Source: Pusillimonas sp044464525 (lineage in GTDB: Bacteria; Pseudomonadota; Gammaproteobacteria; Burkholderiales; Burkholderiaceae_B). Taken from it: 64,000 bases of DNA. The notes under the pieces are model-generated. The model was given only the letters and a program-made list of their open reading frames with translations. It did not search any database and was not told the DNA's origin. The number at the start of each line of letters is the position of its first letter. The first letter of the stretch is position 1. The stretch covers positions 27,480-91,479 of the forward strand of contig NZ_JBIQLE010000016.1 of the NCBI RefSeq assembly GCF_044464525.1, given 5' to 3'. Made by a program: the position numbers and the translations under genes. Of the stretch, positions 25,145 through 34,379 are shown piece after piece.

Positions 25145-26155
25145 ATGAACACGACACCACACATTCCGGAAGAGGGCTACGCCCTGGTATGCCGCGAATA
25201 CGGTAATCCTCCCGACATACAACGCCAGCCTCTTGGTCAAGCCGCCTCGCTCGGCAGCCACGACGTGCAGATCGACGTTCACTGCGCAGCGTTCAATTTC
25301 ACCGATCATCTGCTGGTGGAAGGCCGCTACCAGGAACGGCCCGCGCTTCCTTTCGTTCCAGGCCTGGATGCCGCCGGGGTCGTGCGCTCGGTGGGCGAGG
25401 AAGTCAGCCGCTTCAAGCCCGGCGACAAAGTCATTTCCAGCGGCGTCGTGGGGGCTTGGTCCACTTGCCTTACCGCGCCGGAACACCGACTGGTTCCCGT
25501 GCCGGCAGGCCTGGATCCGGCTCATGCCGTGGCGTCCATCAATTCACACCTTACGGCCTACCACGGCCTGCTGGACCGCGCCCAGCTCAAGGCGAACGAG
25601 CGCGTACTGGTTCTGGGCGCCAACGGAGCGGTCGGCAAAGCCTGTGTACAGATAGCCCGGCATGCCGGCGCCATTGTCCATACCGTCGTGCGCCGCGATC
25701 GAGACACCTTTGAACTTGCGCGCGACGGCGATCCGTCCACGCAAAACGTTGCAGCCGATCAATTGAAAAACGGCCTGCGGCAATTGCTGGGAAATCTCGG
25801 CGCCGACGTCGTAGTTGATCCGGTGGGAGACCACTTCACTGAAGCCGCAGTGCGCAATCTTGCCTGGCGCGGACGCTTGCTGGTAGTTGGATTCGCTGCA
25901 GGCGACATACCTCGCATCCCCACCAATCTGTTGCTGCTCAAGGGCTGCGGCATCTTGGGCGTCTATTGCGGCGGCTTGCTTATCCAGGAAACAAACGCCT
26001 TTACGGAACAATTAGCAGCGATGCTCGAACTTATGAGGCAAGGCATATTGACACCTTCGCCGCACGAAATCATAGCCGGCGACGATTTCATTCAAGCATG
26101 GAACCGATACGCCACTGCCCCTAGCGGTACCAAAGTCGTATTGGGCTTCGCCTGA
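25145..26155 (+). CDS. Quinone oxidoreductase-type MDR dehydrogenase
   Basis: 336 residues of the medium-chain dehydrogenase/reductase superfamily. GroES-like domain with AAFNFTDHLLVEGRY and FVPGLDAAGVV, then a Rossmann domain with VLVLGANGAVGKACVQIA. The Cys/His zinc sites of alcohol dehydrogenases are absent, as in the NADPH:quinone oxidoreductase branch, some members of which reduce enoyl-CoA or alpha,beta-unsaturated carbonyls. It is likely in one unit with the CoA ligase that starts 33 bases later. Confidence 0.85.
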   Translation: MNTTPHIPEEGYALVCREYGNPPDIQRQPLGQAASLGSHDVQIDVHCAAFNFTDHLLVEGRYQERPALPFVPGLDAAGVVRSVGEEVSRFKPGDKVISSGVVGAWSTCLTAPEHRLVPVPAGLDPAHAVASINSHLTAYHGLLDRAQLKANERVLVLGANGAVGKACVQIARHAGAIVHTVVRRDRDTFELARDGDPSTQNVAADQLKNGLRQLLGNLGADVVVDPVGDHFTEAAVRNLAWRGRLLVVGFAAGDIPRIPTNLLLLKGCGILGVYCGGLLIQETNAFTEQLAAMLELMRQGILTPSPHEIIAGDDFIQAWNRYATAPSGTKVVLGFA

Positions 26156-26188
26156 GCCCAACATCATTTCATTCGCAAATTCCGCACC

Positions 26189-28102
26189 ATGAGCACCTCC
26201 GTCCAGCAAACACCTTCCGTCCAGCCTTTGCAGCGCAGCAACGCTCCGTTCCGCGCGGTCCGTTTCGCGCCCGTCCAGATCGATTTGCATACCCGGCCTG
26301 ACGGCGCCTTGATCGTTTCCAATCGGGAACCCCTGGCGCCCCTGCCGGTACGGCAACTGGGCGACTACCTGCGCCGGCATGCCGACCAGCGTCCTGATCA
26401 CACTTTCCTGGCCGAAGCCGATCCGCACGGCGGCTGGAGGCGGATCAGCTATTCGCAGGCTCGCAAACAGGTCGACGCGCTGTCGCAGTGGATGATCAAT
26501 CTGGGCCTTCCCGACGATCGGCCCGTTATGGTGCTTAGCGAAAACAGCATCCACCACGGTTTGTTGCAACTGGCCGCGATGCAGATCGGCATTCCAGTCA
26601 TGCCGGTATCCACCGCCTATAGTTTGATGTCGCGAACGTGCGGCAAGGTGGGCGACCTGGTCCAACGGTTTCAGCCTTCACTCATCTACGCTTCCGATCC
26701 CGCCCGCTATGGCAACGCGATACGTCTTGCCAAGACACTGGGCGACGCGCTGGTGCTTGCCGACGAGCCCGACGATGAAATGGTCGATGCCATTTTTGAA
26801 GACGCCCTGCAAGCGGCCCCCGCTCCCGAGCTTGAAATACGCTACAGCCGCATCGGCCTGGACGACACGGCGCGCCTGTTGCTTACTTCGGGCTCAACAG
26901 GCAACCCCAAAGGCGTCATCATGACGCAGCGCAACATCATCTCGTCAGGGGTGTTGTGGGACCAGGTCTGGCCCTTTCTCGCCGACCAGCCCCTGACCCT
27001 GCTCGACTGGCTGCCATGGAACCATACCGCCGGAGCGCATGGCACCTTCAGCATGGCCCTCAGGCATGGAGGCTCGTTATATATAGACGACGGCAAGCCG
27101 GTTCCAAAACTGATAGACCGCAGCATCGCCCATCTGCGCGAGCTGCGCCCCAACGTCATGGTCAACGTGCCGCGAGGGCTCGAGATGCTGGTGGCAAGCA
27201 TGGAGGCCGACCCATCCATCGCCGACGATCTGTTCGCCAACCTGGAAGTCATCGTCTATGGCGGGGCGGCGCTATCGCTCGCCACGCTGCACCAGCTGGA
27301 ACATTTCAGCGTCCAGGCGACCGGCCGCCGCATTCCCATCTGCTCGTCGCTGGGCTCCACCGAAACCACCATGCCGGCCACTCTTATCTGGTGGCCCCCA
27401 CATACGCCAGGTACCCTGGGCCTACCGGCCCCGGGAGTCGAGGCCAAACTGGTGCCGGATGGCGAACGTTACGAAATTCGTTTCAGGGGTGACAACATCA
27501 CGCCCGGCTATCATCGCGACCCGCAAGCCAACCAGGACGCTTTCGACGAAGAGGGCTATCTGAAAACGGGCGACGCCGTAGCTTGGGCCAACCCTGACCA
27601 TCCAGAGGAAGGCTTGGTCTATGCGGGCCGGTTGGCCGAGAATTTCAAGCTTTCGACAGGAACCTGGGTATCGGTGGCTACGGTTCGCGGCGAATTGCTC
27701 GAACACTTGCGGCCCTGTGTATCCGACGTGGTGCTGGCAGCACCCAATCAGCAAGAACTGGGCGCCATGCTGTTCATCGACTTCAACCGCGTGCGCAAGC
27801 AGTTTCCGGAATGCGGCAATTTTACTGAGCAGCAGATTGCCCAGCACGAAGCGCTAGTATGTCTGGTGTCGCAGGGCATCGAACAGTACAACACTCGGTT
27901 TCCGGGCAGCAGTACGCGGATTGCGCGCGCCATGTTGCTAAACAGCCCGCCCAACATTGACATCGGCGAAATCACCGACAAGGGGCATATCAACCAGCGA
28001 GGCGTACTTGCCCAGCGCGAACAAGACATGCAGCGCCTGTACCGCGCGCAAGAAAACGACCAAAACTGCCTCGTGTTCGCCTCTTCACGCACAACTACAT
28101 AA
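26189..28102 (+). CDS. Acyl/aryl-CoA ligase, feruloyl-CoA-synthetase-like
   Basis: 637 residues of the ANL superfamily. The phosphate-binding loop LLLTSGSTGNPKGV, A5 motif GSTETTMP, A7-A8 region YLKTGDAV and AGRLAENFKLSTGTWVS, and the catalytic lysine region EITDKGHINQR are all present. The phrase NFKLSTGTWVS and the length fit the feruloyl-CoA synthetase branch. It would activate an aromatic or dicarboxylic acid with ATP and CoA. No enoyl-CoA hydratase or vanillin dehydrogenase is nearby, so ferulate itself is not assured as the substrate. Confidence 0.84.
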   Translation: MSTSVQQTPSVQPLQRSNAPFRAVRFAPVQIDLHTRPDGALIVSNREPLAPLPVRQLGDYLRRHADQRPDHTFLAEADPHGGWRRISYSQARKQVDALSQWMINLGLPDDRPVMVLSENSIHHGLLQLAAMQIGIPVMPVSTAYSLMSRTCGKVGDLVQRFQPSLIYASDPARYGNAIRLAKTLGDALVLADEPDDEMVDAIFEDALQAAPAPELEIRYSRIGLDDTARLLLTSGSTGNPKGVIMTQRNIISSGVLWDQVWPFLADQPLTLLDWLPWNHTAGAHGTFSMALRHGGSLYIDDGKPVPKLIDRSIAHLRELRPNVMVNVPRGLEMLVASMEADPSIADDLFANLEVIVYGGAALSLATLHQLEHFSVQATGRRIPICSSLGSTETTMPATLIWWPPHTPGTLGLPAPGVEAKLVPDGERYEIRFRGDNITPGYHRDPQANQDAFDEEGYLKTGDAVAWANPDHPEEGLVYAGRLAENFKLSTGTWVSVATVRGELLEHLRPCVSDVVLAAPNQQELGAMLFIDFNRVRKQFPECGNFTEQQIAQHEALVCLVSQGIEQYNTRFPGSSTRIARAMLLNSPPNIDIGEITDKGHINQRGVLAQREQDMQRLYRAQENDQNCLVFASSRTTT

Positions 28103-28111
28103 AGGTTCGGC

Positions 28112-28795
28112 ATGCCTGCTTCCATACACCTGTACGGTTCGCCCATCAGCACTTATTACAACAAGGTCAAGATCGCCTTGCTGGAGTACGGGCTGCCGTT
28201 CGAACAAATCGAGCATGCCCCCGGGGCGGGGCAATGGCCAGAGTCGGGCAGCCCAAGCGGCAAAATCCCTTTTCTGCGCCATGGCGACGATCTCATATAT
28301 GAGTCGCAAGCCATCATCGAATATCTCGAAGACATCCGGGACAATGACGCACCGTCGCTGTTCCCCGCTCAGGCGGCCCAACGCGCACACTGCCGCGAAC
28401 TCATCCTGTACATAGAGCTTTACCTGGATGCGCCGATGCGGCCCATCTACCAATCGGTGTTCTGGGGCAAAGAGATGCCGGCAGGGCTGCTGGAACGCAC
28501 CCTGACAGAGGTCGAGCGTGGGCTGCTTTTGCTGAAGCGCAGGGCCATTCTTGATCCCTGGCTTTGTGGCGCCCAATTCACCCACGCGGACAGCGCGGGC
28601 TGGGTGCATCTAACCACCATCCAGTGGGCTCTGGCCATCGCAGGGCACAAAACCTTCATGGAAGAACACGCCCCCTGGCTGAGCGACTACCTGAATACAC
28701 TGGCTCAACGGCCCAGCATCGCCCACGCGGAAGCCGACAGACGCGAAACCTCGAAGCGCATCAAGGCCGAACGCGCGGCGGCCAAAGGCGGCTGA
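28112..28795 (+). CDS. Glutathione S-transferase family protein
   Basis: 227 residues: N-terminal thioredoxin-fold domain (LYGSPISTYYNKVKIALLEY, GKIPFLRHGDDLIYESQAI with the ES glutathione-binding pair) and all-alpha C-terminal domain, ending in a basic Lys/Arg-Ala tail. Nine bases after the CoA ligase and one base before the TetR gene, it is clearly co-transcribed. In ring-cleavage operons such proteins may serve as isomerases (for example of maleyl compounds) or in detoxification; the choice cannot be made here. Confidence 0.86.
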   Translation: MPASIHLYGSPISTYYNKVKIALLEYGLPFEQIEHAPGAGQWPESGSPSGKIPFLRHGDDLIYESQAIIEYLEDIRDNDAPSLFPAQAAQRAHCRELILYIELYLDAPMRPIYQSVFWGKEMPAGLLERTLTEVERGLLLLKRRAILDPWLCGAQFTHADSAGWVHLTTIQWALAIAGHKTFMEEHAPWLSDYLNTLAQRPSIAHAEADRRETSKRIKAERAAAKGG

Positions 28796-28796
28796 T

Positions 28797-29408
28797 ATGG
28801 CCCGCCCCAAGTCGCTCGACTACGAAGATCGAAAGCAGGAAATCTTGCGTTCGGCTGCGGTTATGTTTGCCAAGAAAGGCTATAACGAAACCTTGCTGGA
28901 GGACATTGCCGAGCACTGCGGCATCGGCAAATCATCGCTTTACCACTACCACCGTTCCAAGCACGCCATCCTGTACGGACTGATCAAATGGAAAATTGAA
29001 GACCTGGCATGGAAGGTCGACGCCGCGGTGGAAACGGCCAATACTCCTGAAGAGCAGTTTCATGCGATGACCACCACGCTCGTCAGTGAGTATCTTCGTG
29101 TGCCGGACGAAATCACGGTGCTGCTGACCATGCCCCGCCATCTGAATGCAGCCGCCAAAAGCTCCATATCCGAAATACAGCACCGCATCATCAACCGGAT
29201 GGTGCTGCTGGCTCAGGCCTTGCGGCCTGATGTGGACATTCCACGCAAGAAGCTCACAGCCATGGCCATGCTGTATTTCGGCATGACGAACTGGATACAC
29301 GTCTGGTACAAGCCCACTGGTTCAATCAACGCCGCCGAGCTGTCAGGCATGATTGTGCGCATTTTTCTGGATGGCATTCATGGAATGGACCCGGTCCAGT
29401 TAACCTGA
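28797..29408 (+). CDS. TetR-family transcriptional regulator
   Basis: 203 residues. The N-terminal HTH is clear: EILRSAAVMFAKKGYNETLLEDIAEHCGIGKSSLYHYHRSKHAIL spans about residues 15-60. The C-terminal ligand domain resembles TetR_C members. As the last gene of the 25-29 kb unit it probably autoregulates the operon in response to an acyl-CoA or aromatic effector (inference). It is convergent with the MFS gene at 29453. Confidence 0.88.
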   Translation: MARPKSLDYEDRKQEILRSAAVMFAKKGYNETLLEDIAEHCGIGKSSLYHYHRSKHAILYGLIKWKIEDLAWKVDAAVETANTPEEQFHAMTTTLVSEYLRVPDEITVLLTMPRHLNAAAKSSISEIQHRIINRMVLLAQALRPDVDIPRKKLTAMAMLYFGMTNWIHVWYKPTGSINAAELSGMIVRIFLDGIHGMDPVQLT

Positions 29409-29452
29409 GCATGGGGCGGACGAAAACGACCCCGTTGCCCTGGCCGGCAACT

Positions 29453-30664
29453 TTACGCTCGCACCCGTAGCCTGGCGCTTAGCCGCAACGTTATCGCGAT
29501 TCCAATCGTGGCGGCCGTGCCTGTTACGGCCCAGGTAAGATGCCAGCCTCCCGCCAATGTGGCCACCCACGCCACGAGCGGCGGCCCGGCAAACTGGCCC
29601 GCAGCGGACACTTGCTGCATCCAGCCTATTGACGTGGACATGGTGTCGGAAGACGGCGCAAGCTTGATCACCAGGAAAAACAACGTGGTCGGGATCAGCC
29701 CCCCGACGGTCGAAAAGGTAAGCACCATCAGAAACTGCAGCCATACCGGCGACCCAATGCCAAACGCGATGAAGGTGGTCGCGATCATCGTGACATAGCC
29801 TATGATCATCAGCCTGCCGGCCGACGCCCCGCGCTGCAGAAAGCGTCCGGCGCCGTAACAGCCCACGGCGTTAATGCCCGCCACCAGGGCGGTTAGCACC
29901 CCTGCCAGCGGCCCGGAAATGCCCGCCACGGTATAGATGGTCGGCAAGAACCCGATTACCGCCACCCACTGGCCCGCATAAAAGCCAAAACACAACGCCA
30001 ATAACCAGTTGTTCTCGGATGTCAGCGTCCTGCGCACGATGGTCCAGGCAGAGGAGCGCTCGGCACGGCCGGGCCGAATGGGGTCGGACGGCAGCATGCG
30101 CCACGCCAGCACCATGACGGCCAGGGTGACCGCTGTCAATAACCACCACAACACTCGCCAATTGGCCACGCTCAACACCCATGACCCGCCCAGCAAGACA
30201 AGAACCGCCCCGGTAGGAATGTAAGTGCCCCACACACCCACCAGACGCGCCAGTTGACTGGGTTTGACCAAACGCCGCAGCAAGGCCGGCCCCGGCATGG
30301 CCACCATCAGGAAGCCACAGCCTTCAATGCCGCGAAATACCAGCATCAGTGTCTTGTCGACGAACACCGCGCCCGCCGCCGATGCAAGGCTGAGCAGCAA
30401 CAAGCCCAGCAAGAGGCAGCGTCGCAGCCCGATCTTCTCGGCGAAAAGGCCCATCATCAAGCCCAAGGCCATACCGGCCATTTGAACCAGCGACAGCAGG
30501 AAGCCCGACTCCACCAGGGATAGGCCCAGTTCGGCCTGCAGGGCGGGCAAGGCCGGCGGCAGTTTCCAGATATGCAGGGCAGTGGTAATACCCGCCAATA
30601 CAACCAGATAAGCCATTGCCGTCGTATCGACCGAAGATGGCTTGCCAGTAGAAGAAGTAGACAT
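29453..30664 (-). CDS. MFS transporter
   Basis: 403 residues from ATG at 30664 (MSTSSTGK), with CAGGG a few bases upstream; the open frame extends further without a ribosome site. Twelve hydrophobic segments are visible, with a motif-A-like loop GLFAEKIGLRRCLLLG between TM2 and TM3. It resembles cyanate/nitrate-type and organic-acid MFS carriers. It is divergent from a second MFS gene over a 127-base promoter region, and its proximity to the catabolic cluster suggests aromatic or N-heterocyclic acid uptake or export. Confidence 0.85.
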   Translation of the reverse strand: MSTSSTGKPSSVDTTAMAYLVVLAGITTALHIWKLPPALPALQAELGLSLVESGFLLSLVQMAGMALGLMMGLFAEKIGLRRCLLLGLLLLSLASAAGAVFVDKTLMLVFRGIEGCGFLMVAMPGPALLRRLVKPSQLARLVGVWGTYIPTGAVLVLLGGSWVLSVANWRVLWWLLTAVTLAVMVLAWRMLPSDPIRPGRAERSSAWTIVRRTLTSENNWLLALCFGFYAGQWVAVIGFLPTIYTVAGISGPLAGVLTALVAGINAVGCYGAGRFLQRGASAGRLMIIGYVTMIATTFIAFGIGSPVWLQFLMVLTFSTVGGLIPTTLFFLVIKLAPSSDTMSTSIGWMQQVSAAGQFAGPPLVAWVATLAGGWHLTWAVTGTAATIGIAITLRLSARLRVRA

Positions 30665-30753
30665 AAAAAACCCTGCAACAACGACGACTTGCGGCATTAT
30701 CGCCGACCAGGAATTGCGCCGCCGTTTTATGGAACCCCGATATTGTGGCACAC

Positions 30754-30767
30754 TGAACGGTTGTTCA
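30754..30767. promoter_or_regulatory. Small palindrome between divergent MFS genes
   Basis: TGAACGGTTGTTCA (5-base arms TGAAC/GTTCA) lies between the two MFS genes, with a further GTTCA half-site at about 30777. It may be a TetR-type operator, perhaps for the regulator at 28797-29408; that is inference only. Confidence 0.3.
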
Positions 30768-30791
30768 ATATTTAGTGTTCACTCAATCCAC

Positions 30792-32021
30792 ATGCGGGAA
30801 ACCCCACCAGAGCCCTCACACCACGCCAGCGGTCGCTCCGCAAAAATGGCCAGCGACCAGACGCGCCTGGCCTTGATCTTCGCGCTTGCGTTGATCTCGA
30901 TCAACCTGCGGCCCATGCTGATTGGGCTCGGTCCGATATTAGACTCCATCCGGGACAGCCTCGCCCTTTCGCCTGCGGCCATCGGCATGCTGATCACGCT
31001 GCCAGTGCTGTGTTTCGGGGTCTTCGCTCCCTTTGTCCCACGCCTGTTGCGTTTTACATCGCCTGAGCGTCTTATTATGCTGGCGTTGGGCGTGCTGGTT
31101 TTTGGCATCGGGCTGCGCAGCCTGTTCGGCGTCAGCGGGCTATTTCTGGGCACCCTCATCGGTGGCGCCAGCATCAGCGTCGTTATGGTAATGGTGCCCG
31201 GCATCATCAAGCAATACTTTCCTTCGCAAGGCGGCTTGATGATGGCGGTGTATTCCACGGCCTTGTGTATCGGCGCTACTGTAGCGGCCGGCGCAGCGGT
31301 ACCGCTGGAACACCTGTTGGGCGGCTGGCGCTGGTCGGCGGCTTTTTGGCTGTTTCCGGTTCTGGCGACCATGCTGGTGTGGTTAAGGCATATTCCCAAG
31401 AAACAGGCGACCCCGCAAACCGTGCGTCCGCGTCTGCCGCGACTGCGTCACAACCGGCTGGCCTGGCAAGTGACCCTTCTCATGGCTCTCCAATCGTCAG
31501 TCGCCTACTGCGTATTCGGATGGTTGCCGGTCATACTCATCGATCGCGGCCTGCCCGCGCTGACGGCGGGCTTCGTCTTGTCAGTGGCAATGGCCGTGCA
31601 GCTGATCTCATCGCCCCTTGCACCCTGGCTTGCCACGCGGGGCAAAGACCAAAGACTGACTCTCCTGTCGATGCTCAGTTTTACCTTTCTTGGGCTTACT
31701 GGCACTTTCTACGCGCCGATTTCATGGATATGGATATCCGGACTCAGCCTCGGAATCGGGCTGGGCGGCGTATTCAGTATTTCTCTGTCCCTGCTGGTTC
31801 TGCGCTCACCCAACGCGCAGGTGGCTGCCGCGCTATCCGGCATGGCGCAAGGCGTCGGCTACACCATCGCCGCCATCGCCCCGCTGCTAATGGGCCTGCT
31901 GCACGAGTTTACCGGCGGCTGGAATGCGGTGGCCGGCCTGTTCCTGTTGCTGATACTGGGCTCGGGATACTTCGCGCTGCATGCCGGCAAGTCGCGCCTG
32001 ATACAGGTGGACGAAAAATAG
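30792..32021 (+). CDS. MFS transporter, CynX/NimT family
   Basis: 409 residues from ATG at 30792; an ATG at 30846 (MASDQTRLAL) is an alternative. The CynX-like signature ISINLRPMLIGLGPILDSI in TM1 is followed by 12 predicted membrane segments. CynX/NimT carriers move cyanate, nitroimidazoles and related small nitrogenous compounds or anions. A link with N-heteroaromatic metabolism would fit the flanking clusters, but no substrate can be read from sequence. Confidence 0.85.
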   Translation: MRETPPEPSHHASGRSAKMASDQTRLALIFALALISINLRPMLIGLGPILDSIRDSLALSPAAIGMLITLPVLCFGVFAPFVPRLLRFTSPERLIMLALGVLVFGIGLRSLFGVSGLFLGTLIGGASISVVMVMVPGIIKQYFPSQGGLMMAVYSTALCIGATVAAGAAVPLEHLLGGWRWSAAFWLFPVLATMLVWLRHIPKKQATPQTVRPRLPRLRHNRLAWQVTLLMALQSSVAYCVFGWLPVILIDRGLPALTAGFVLSVAMAVQLISSPLAPWLATRGKDQRLTLLSMLSFTFLGLTGTFYAPISWIWISGLSLGIGLGGVFSISLSLLVLRSPNAQVAAALSGMAQGVGYTIAAIAPLLMGLLHEFTGGWNAVAGLFLLLILGSGYFALHAGKSRLIQVDEK

Positions 32022-32275
32022 CGCTGCGGCGAGGCTGGACAGGCATTCCCGCCTGCTTCCGGTTAGTCATCGCGGCGGTTGGCTCATGATGAACTGCCAG
32101 TTGGTCATAGAGGACGTGCCCAGCGATCACGGCTTCAACGTTTTGATACGAAAACTTTCGCGATGGCCTGGACGGCCTTTGGCGCTCCCCCTATCATTAG
32201 ATGCGCTTGTCAGCGCAGAACCGCCCAACTGCAAGGGCCTGTTCCGCTTTCCAACTACATCCAGGAGTCGTCACC

Positions 32276-32524
32276 ATGGGTATCATCAGCATGATCATCG
32301 TCGGGTTCATCGTCGGCCTGATCGCCAGGGCCATCATGCCCGGAGAACAAAAAATGGGCATCATCATGACGATCATCCTGGGCATCGTCGGCGCGCTCGT
32401 TGCGGGATACCTTGGTGTGGCGGCCGGATGGTATGAGGCCGGCGAAAGCGCGGGCTGGATCGCCTCCATCATTGGGGCAATTATCGTGCTCTTCATATAC
32501 GGGCTCATCGTCAAGAGATCCTGA
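32276..32524 (+). CDS. GlsB/YeaQ/YmgE family small membrane protein
   Basis: 82 residues from ATG at 32276 with AGGAG upstream. Three hydrophobic segments with the family pattern IVGFIVGLIARAIMPGEQKMG, split by glycine-rich turns, and a final IIGAIIVLFIYGLIVKR. These transglycosylase-associated or stress-response membrane proteins are often induced by general stress; exact function unknown. The 254 bases upstream contain no gene and presumably its promoter. Confidence 0.88.
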   Translation: MGIISMIIVGFIVGLIARAIMPGEQKMGIIMTIILGIVGALVAGYLGVAAGWYEAGESAGWIASIIGAIIVLFIYGLIVKRS

Positions 32525-32591
32525 TCTAGCGCGCACAACCGGCCGAGCCTCGCTACAATGGGATGTGGATCCTGGCGCGTACGGAGGCACC

Positions 32592-32966
32592 ATGGCTCAA
32601 TCGCAATATCGACATTTCTACAGCACGACACGGTTCTGGAAAAAGCTTGCCAAACATGCGGCGGCGGCGGGACGCGGCACGCTTGAAAAAGCCCTTTATC
32701 TATACTATGCCGCCCAAAACCCCGGCACGCCCGTGTGGGCAAAACGCGTTATTTACGGCGCCCTGGGTTACTTCATCTTCCCTTTAGACGCCATACCCGA
32801 CCTCGCCCCCATCATCGGCTACACCGATGACCTCAGCGTCATGGCTGCGGCGCTGGCCACCGTCGCCTTTTACGTCACGCCCGAAGTCAAGGCCCAGGCA
32901 CACGACAAGCTCGACCGATGGTTCGGCGTCCGCGCCGACGCCGGCCCGCAACAGGTCAGATCCTGA
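32592..32966 (+). CDS. YkvA family (DUF1232) membrane protein
   Basis: 124 residues from ATG at 32592, directly after a strong GGAGG. The DUF1232 core KRVIYGALGYFIFPLDAIPDL followed by GYTDDLSVMAAAL is diagnostic. It is a small membrane-associated protein of unknown function. Its stop codon is immediately followed by the DUF2868 gene start, so the two are probably co-transcribed. Confidence 0.88.
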   Translation: MAQSQYRHFYSTTRFWKKLAKHAAAAGRGTLEKALYLYYAAQNPGTPVWAKRVIYGALGYFIFPLDAIPDLAPIIGYTDDLSVMAAALATVAFYVTPEVKAQAHDKLDRWFGVRADAGPQQVRS

Positions 32967-34379
32967 ATGCGCGCTGGCGGTCAATTTCAGCAAGCCTGGC
33001 TGACTGAAACCCTGCGCTTGCGCGAGGCCCATTGGGGCCAACTCCAGGACAGCACTGAAGTGCGCCGGGTCCGCGCGGAAGGCGGCTCATTTGTCCAACG
33101 CATCGCTCGCCGGGCCCAGTTCCTGGCGCGCCGCGAGAAACTTGATGAAGTCTTGGTCCACTGGTCCCGCCTGGCTCGCTGGACGCTGGCCGCCATGTTC
33201 GCCCTGGCGGCCCTGGCCGGCATCGGCACCGCGCTTGGGGCCCTGGGCGACGGCACCCGTCCCGTCAACTTGCTGCTTGCACTGGTTGCGATGCTGGGCC
33301 TGCATCTGCTGACCTTGATTCTCTGGCTGGCCGGAATAGGCCTGCAATCCAACGGCGGCGGCGCCTGGCTGGGGCGAATGTGGCTCGATGCCACACGCAA
33401 GCTGGCTCGAGGCCCCGATACGGCGCTTGCGCCTCGCGCATTGATCGGCCTGCTCGGTCGAAGCGGGAGCTTGCGCTGGGCGCTCAGTGCGGTGAGCCAC
33501 CTGCTGTGGCTTACCGCACTGGCAGGCCTGCTCGCCACCTTGCTGGCGATGCTTTCAGCGCGGCGCTATACCTTCAATTGGGAAACCACCTTACTCACAC
33601 CCGACGCCTTCGTCGGGCTGACCGAGGCCCTGGGCTGGCTGCCGGCCCGGCTCGGTTTCGCCATGCCGCCCGAAGCCACAATCCGGCTAAGCGACGGGCT
33701 AAACGTCCTGCCCCAGGAAGCCCAGGCCTTATGGTCGAGCTGGCTCATCGGCTGCGTGATTGTGTATGGAGTTATTCCGCGCCTTGCGGCCGCCGTGGTC
33801 AGTCTGGTGTTGGCCCGGCAAGGAATCCGGCGAGCCTCCAGGCTGGATACCTCGTTGCCGGGCTATGCTGATCTTCGCCCCCGCCTGATGCCGTCCAGCG
33901 AAGCCATCGCACCGGACGCTCCACCAGGGCCCGAAACTCTTGCTCATGTCGAACGGTCGCCCGCCATGAGTTTTACCGACCACCCCCTTATTGTTGGCTT
34001 GGAACTGGCATCCAGCACCGCCTGGCCTCCCGCAGGCTTGCCTGAAGGCGTGCAAAATGCGGGCATTATTGACAGCCGGGCGCAGCGACACGCTTTGCTC
34101 GATCAGCTTCACGCCCAACCGGTGCGCCGCCTGCTGATTGTCTGCGACAGCTACCAAACCCCTGATCGAAGCGCATTGACGTATATTGCCGAACTGGCCT
34201 CGTATGCCGACGAGGCCAGGGTGGCCTTTATCACCGAGACAAGCTCAGCCCACGAATCACGGCTGACGGCATGGCGCCGGCAGCTGACTACCGCCGGCCT
34301 GCCGGCCAACTGTATTCACGCCGCACTTGAGCCCGCTTTGCACTGGCTGGATGGAGTTTCAGATGCCGAAACTCGCTAA
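32967..34379 (+). CDS. DUF2868 domain membrane protein
   Basis: 470 residues; paired with the DUF3482 GTPase that overlaps its 3' end by 17 bases. Hydrophobic segments near residues 70-90, 100-125, 175-195 and 255-280 suggest four membrane helices; a soluble C-terminal part includes QPVRRLLIVCDSYQTPDR. The tandem DUF2868-DUF3482 arrangement recurs in Burkholderiales and gammaproteobacteria, and a joint membrane/GTPase function is implied but uncharacterised. Confidence 0.85.
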   Translation: MRAGGQFQQAWLTETLRLREAHWGQLQDSTEVRRVRAEGGSFVQRIARRAQFLARREKLDEVLVHWSRLARWTLAAMFALAALAGIGTALGALGDGTRPVNLLLALVAMLGLHLLTLILWLAGIGLQSNGGGAWLGRMWLDATRKLARGPDTALAPRALIGLLGRSGSLRWALSAVSHLLWLTALAGLLATLLAMLSARRYTFNWETTLLTPDAFVGLTEALGWLPARLGFAMPPEATIRLSDGLNVLPQEAQALWSSWLIGCVIVYGVIPRLAAAVVSLVLARQGIRRASRLDTSLPGYADLRPRLMPSSEAIAPDAPPGPETLAHVERSPAMSFTDHPLIVGLELASSTAWPPAGLPEGVQNAGIIDSRAQRHALLDQLHAQPVRRLLIVCDSYQTPDRSALTYIAELASYADEARVAFITETSSAHESRLTAWRRQLTTAGLPANCIHAALEPALHWLDGVSDAETR

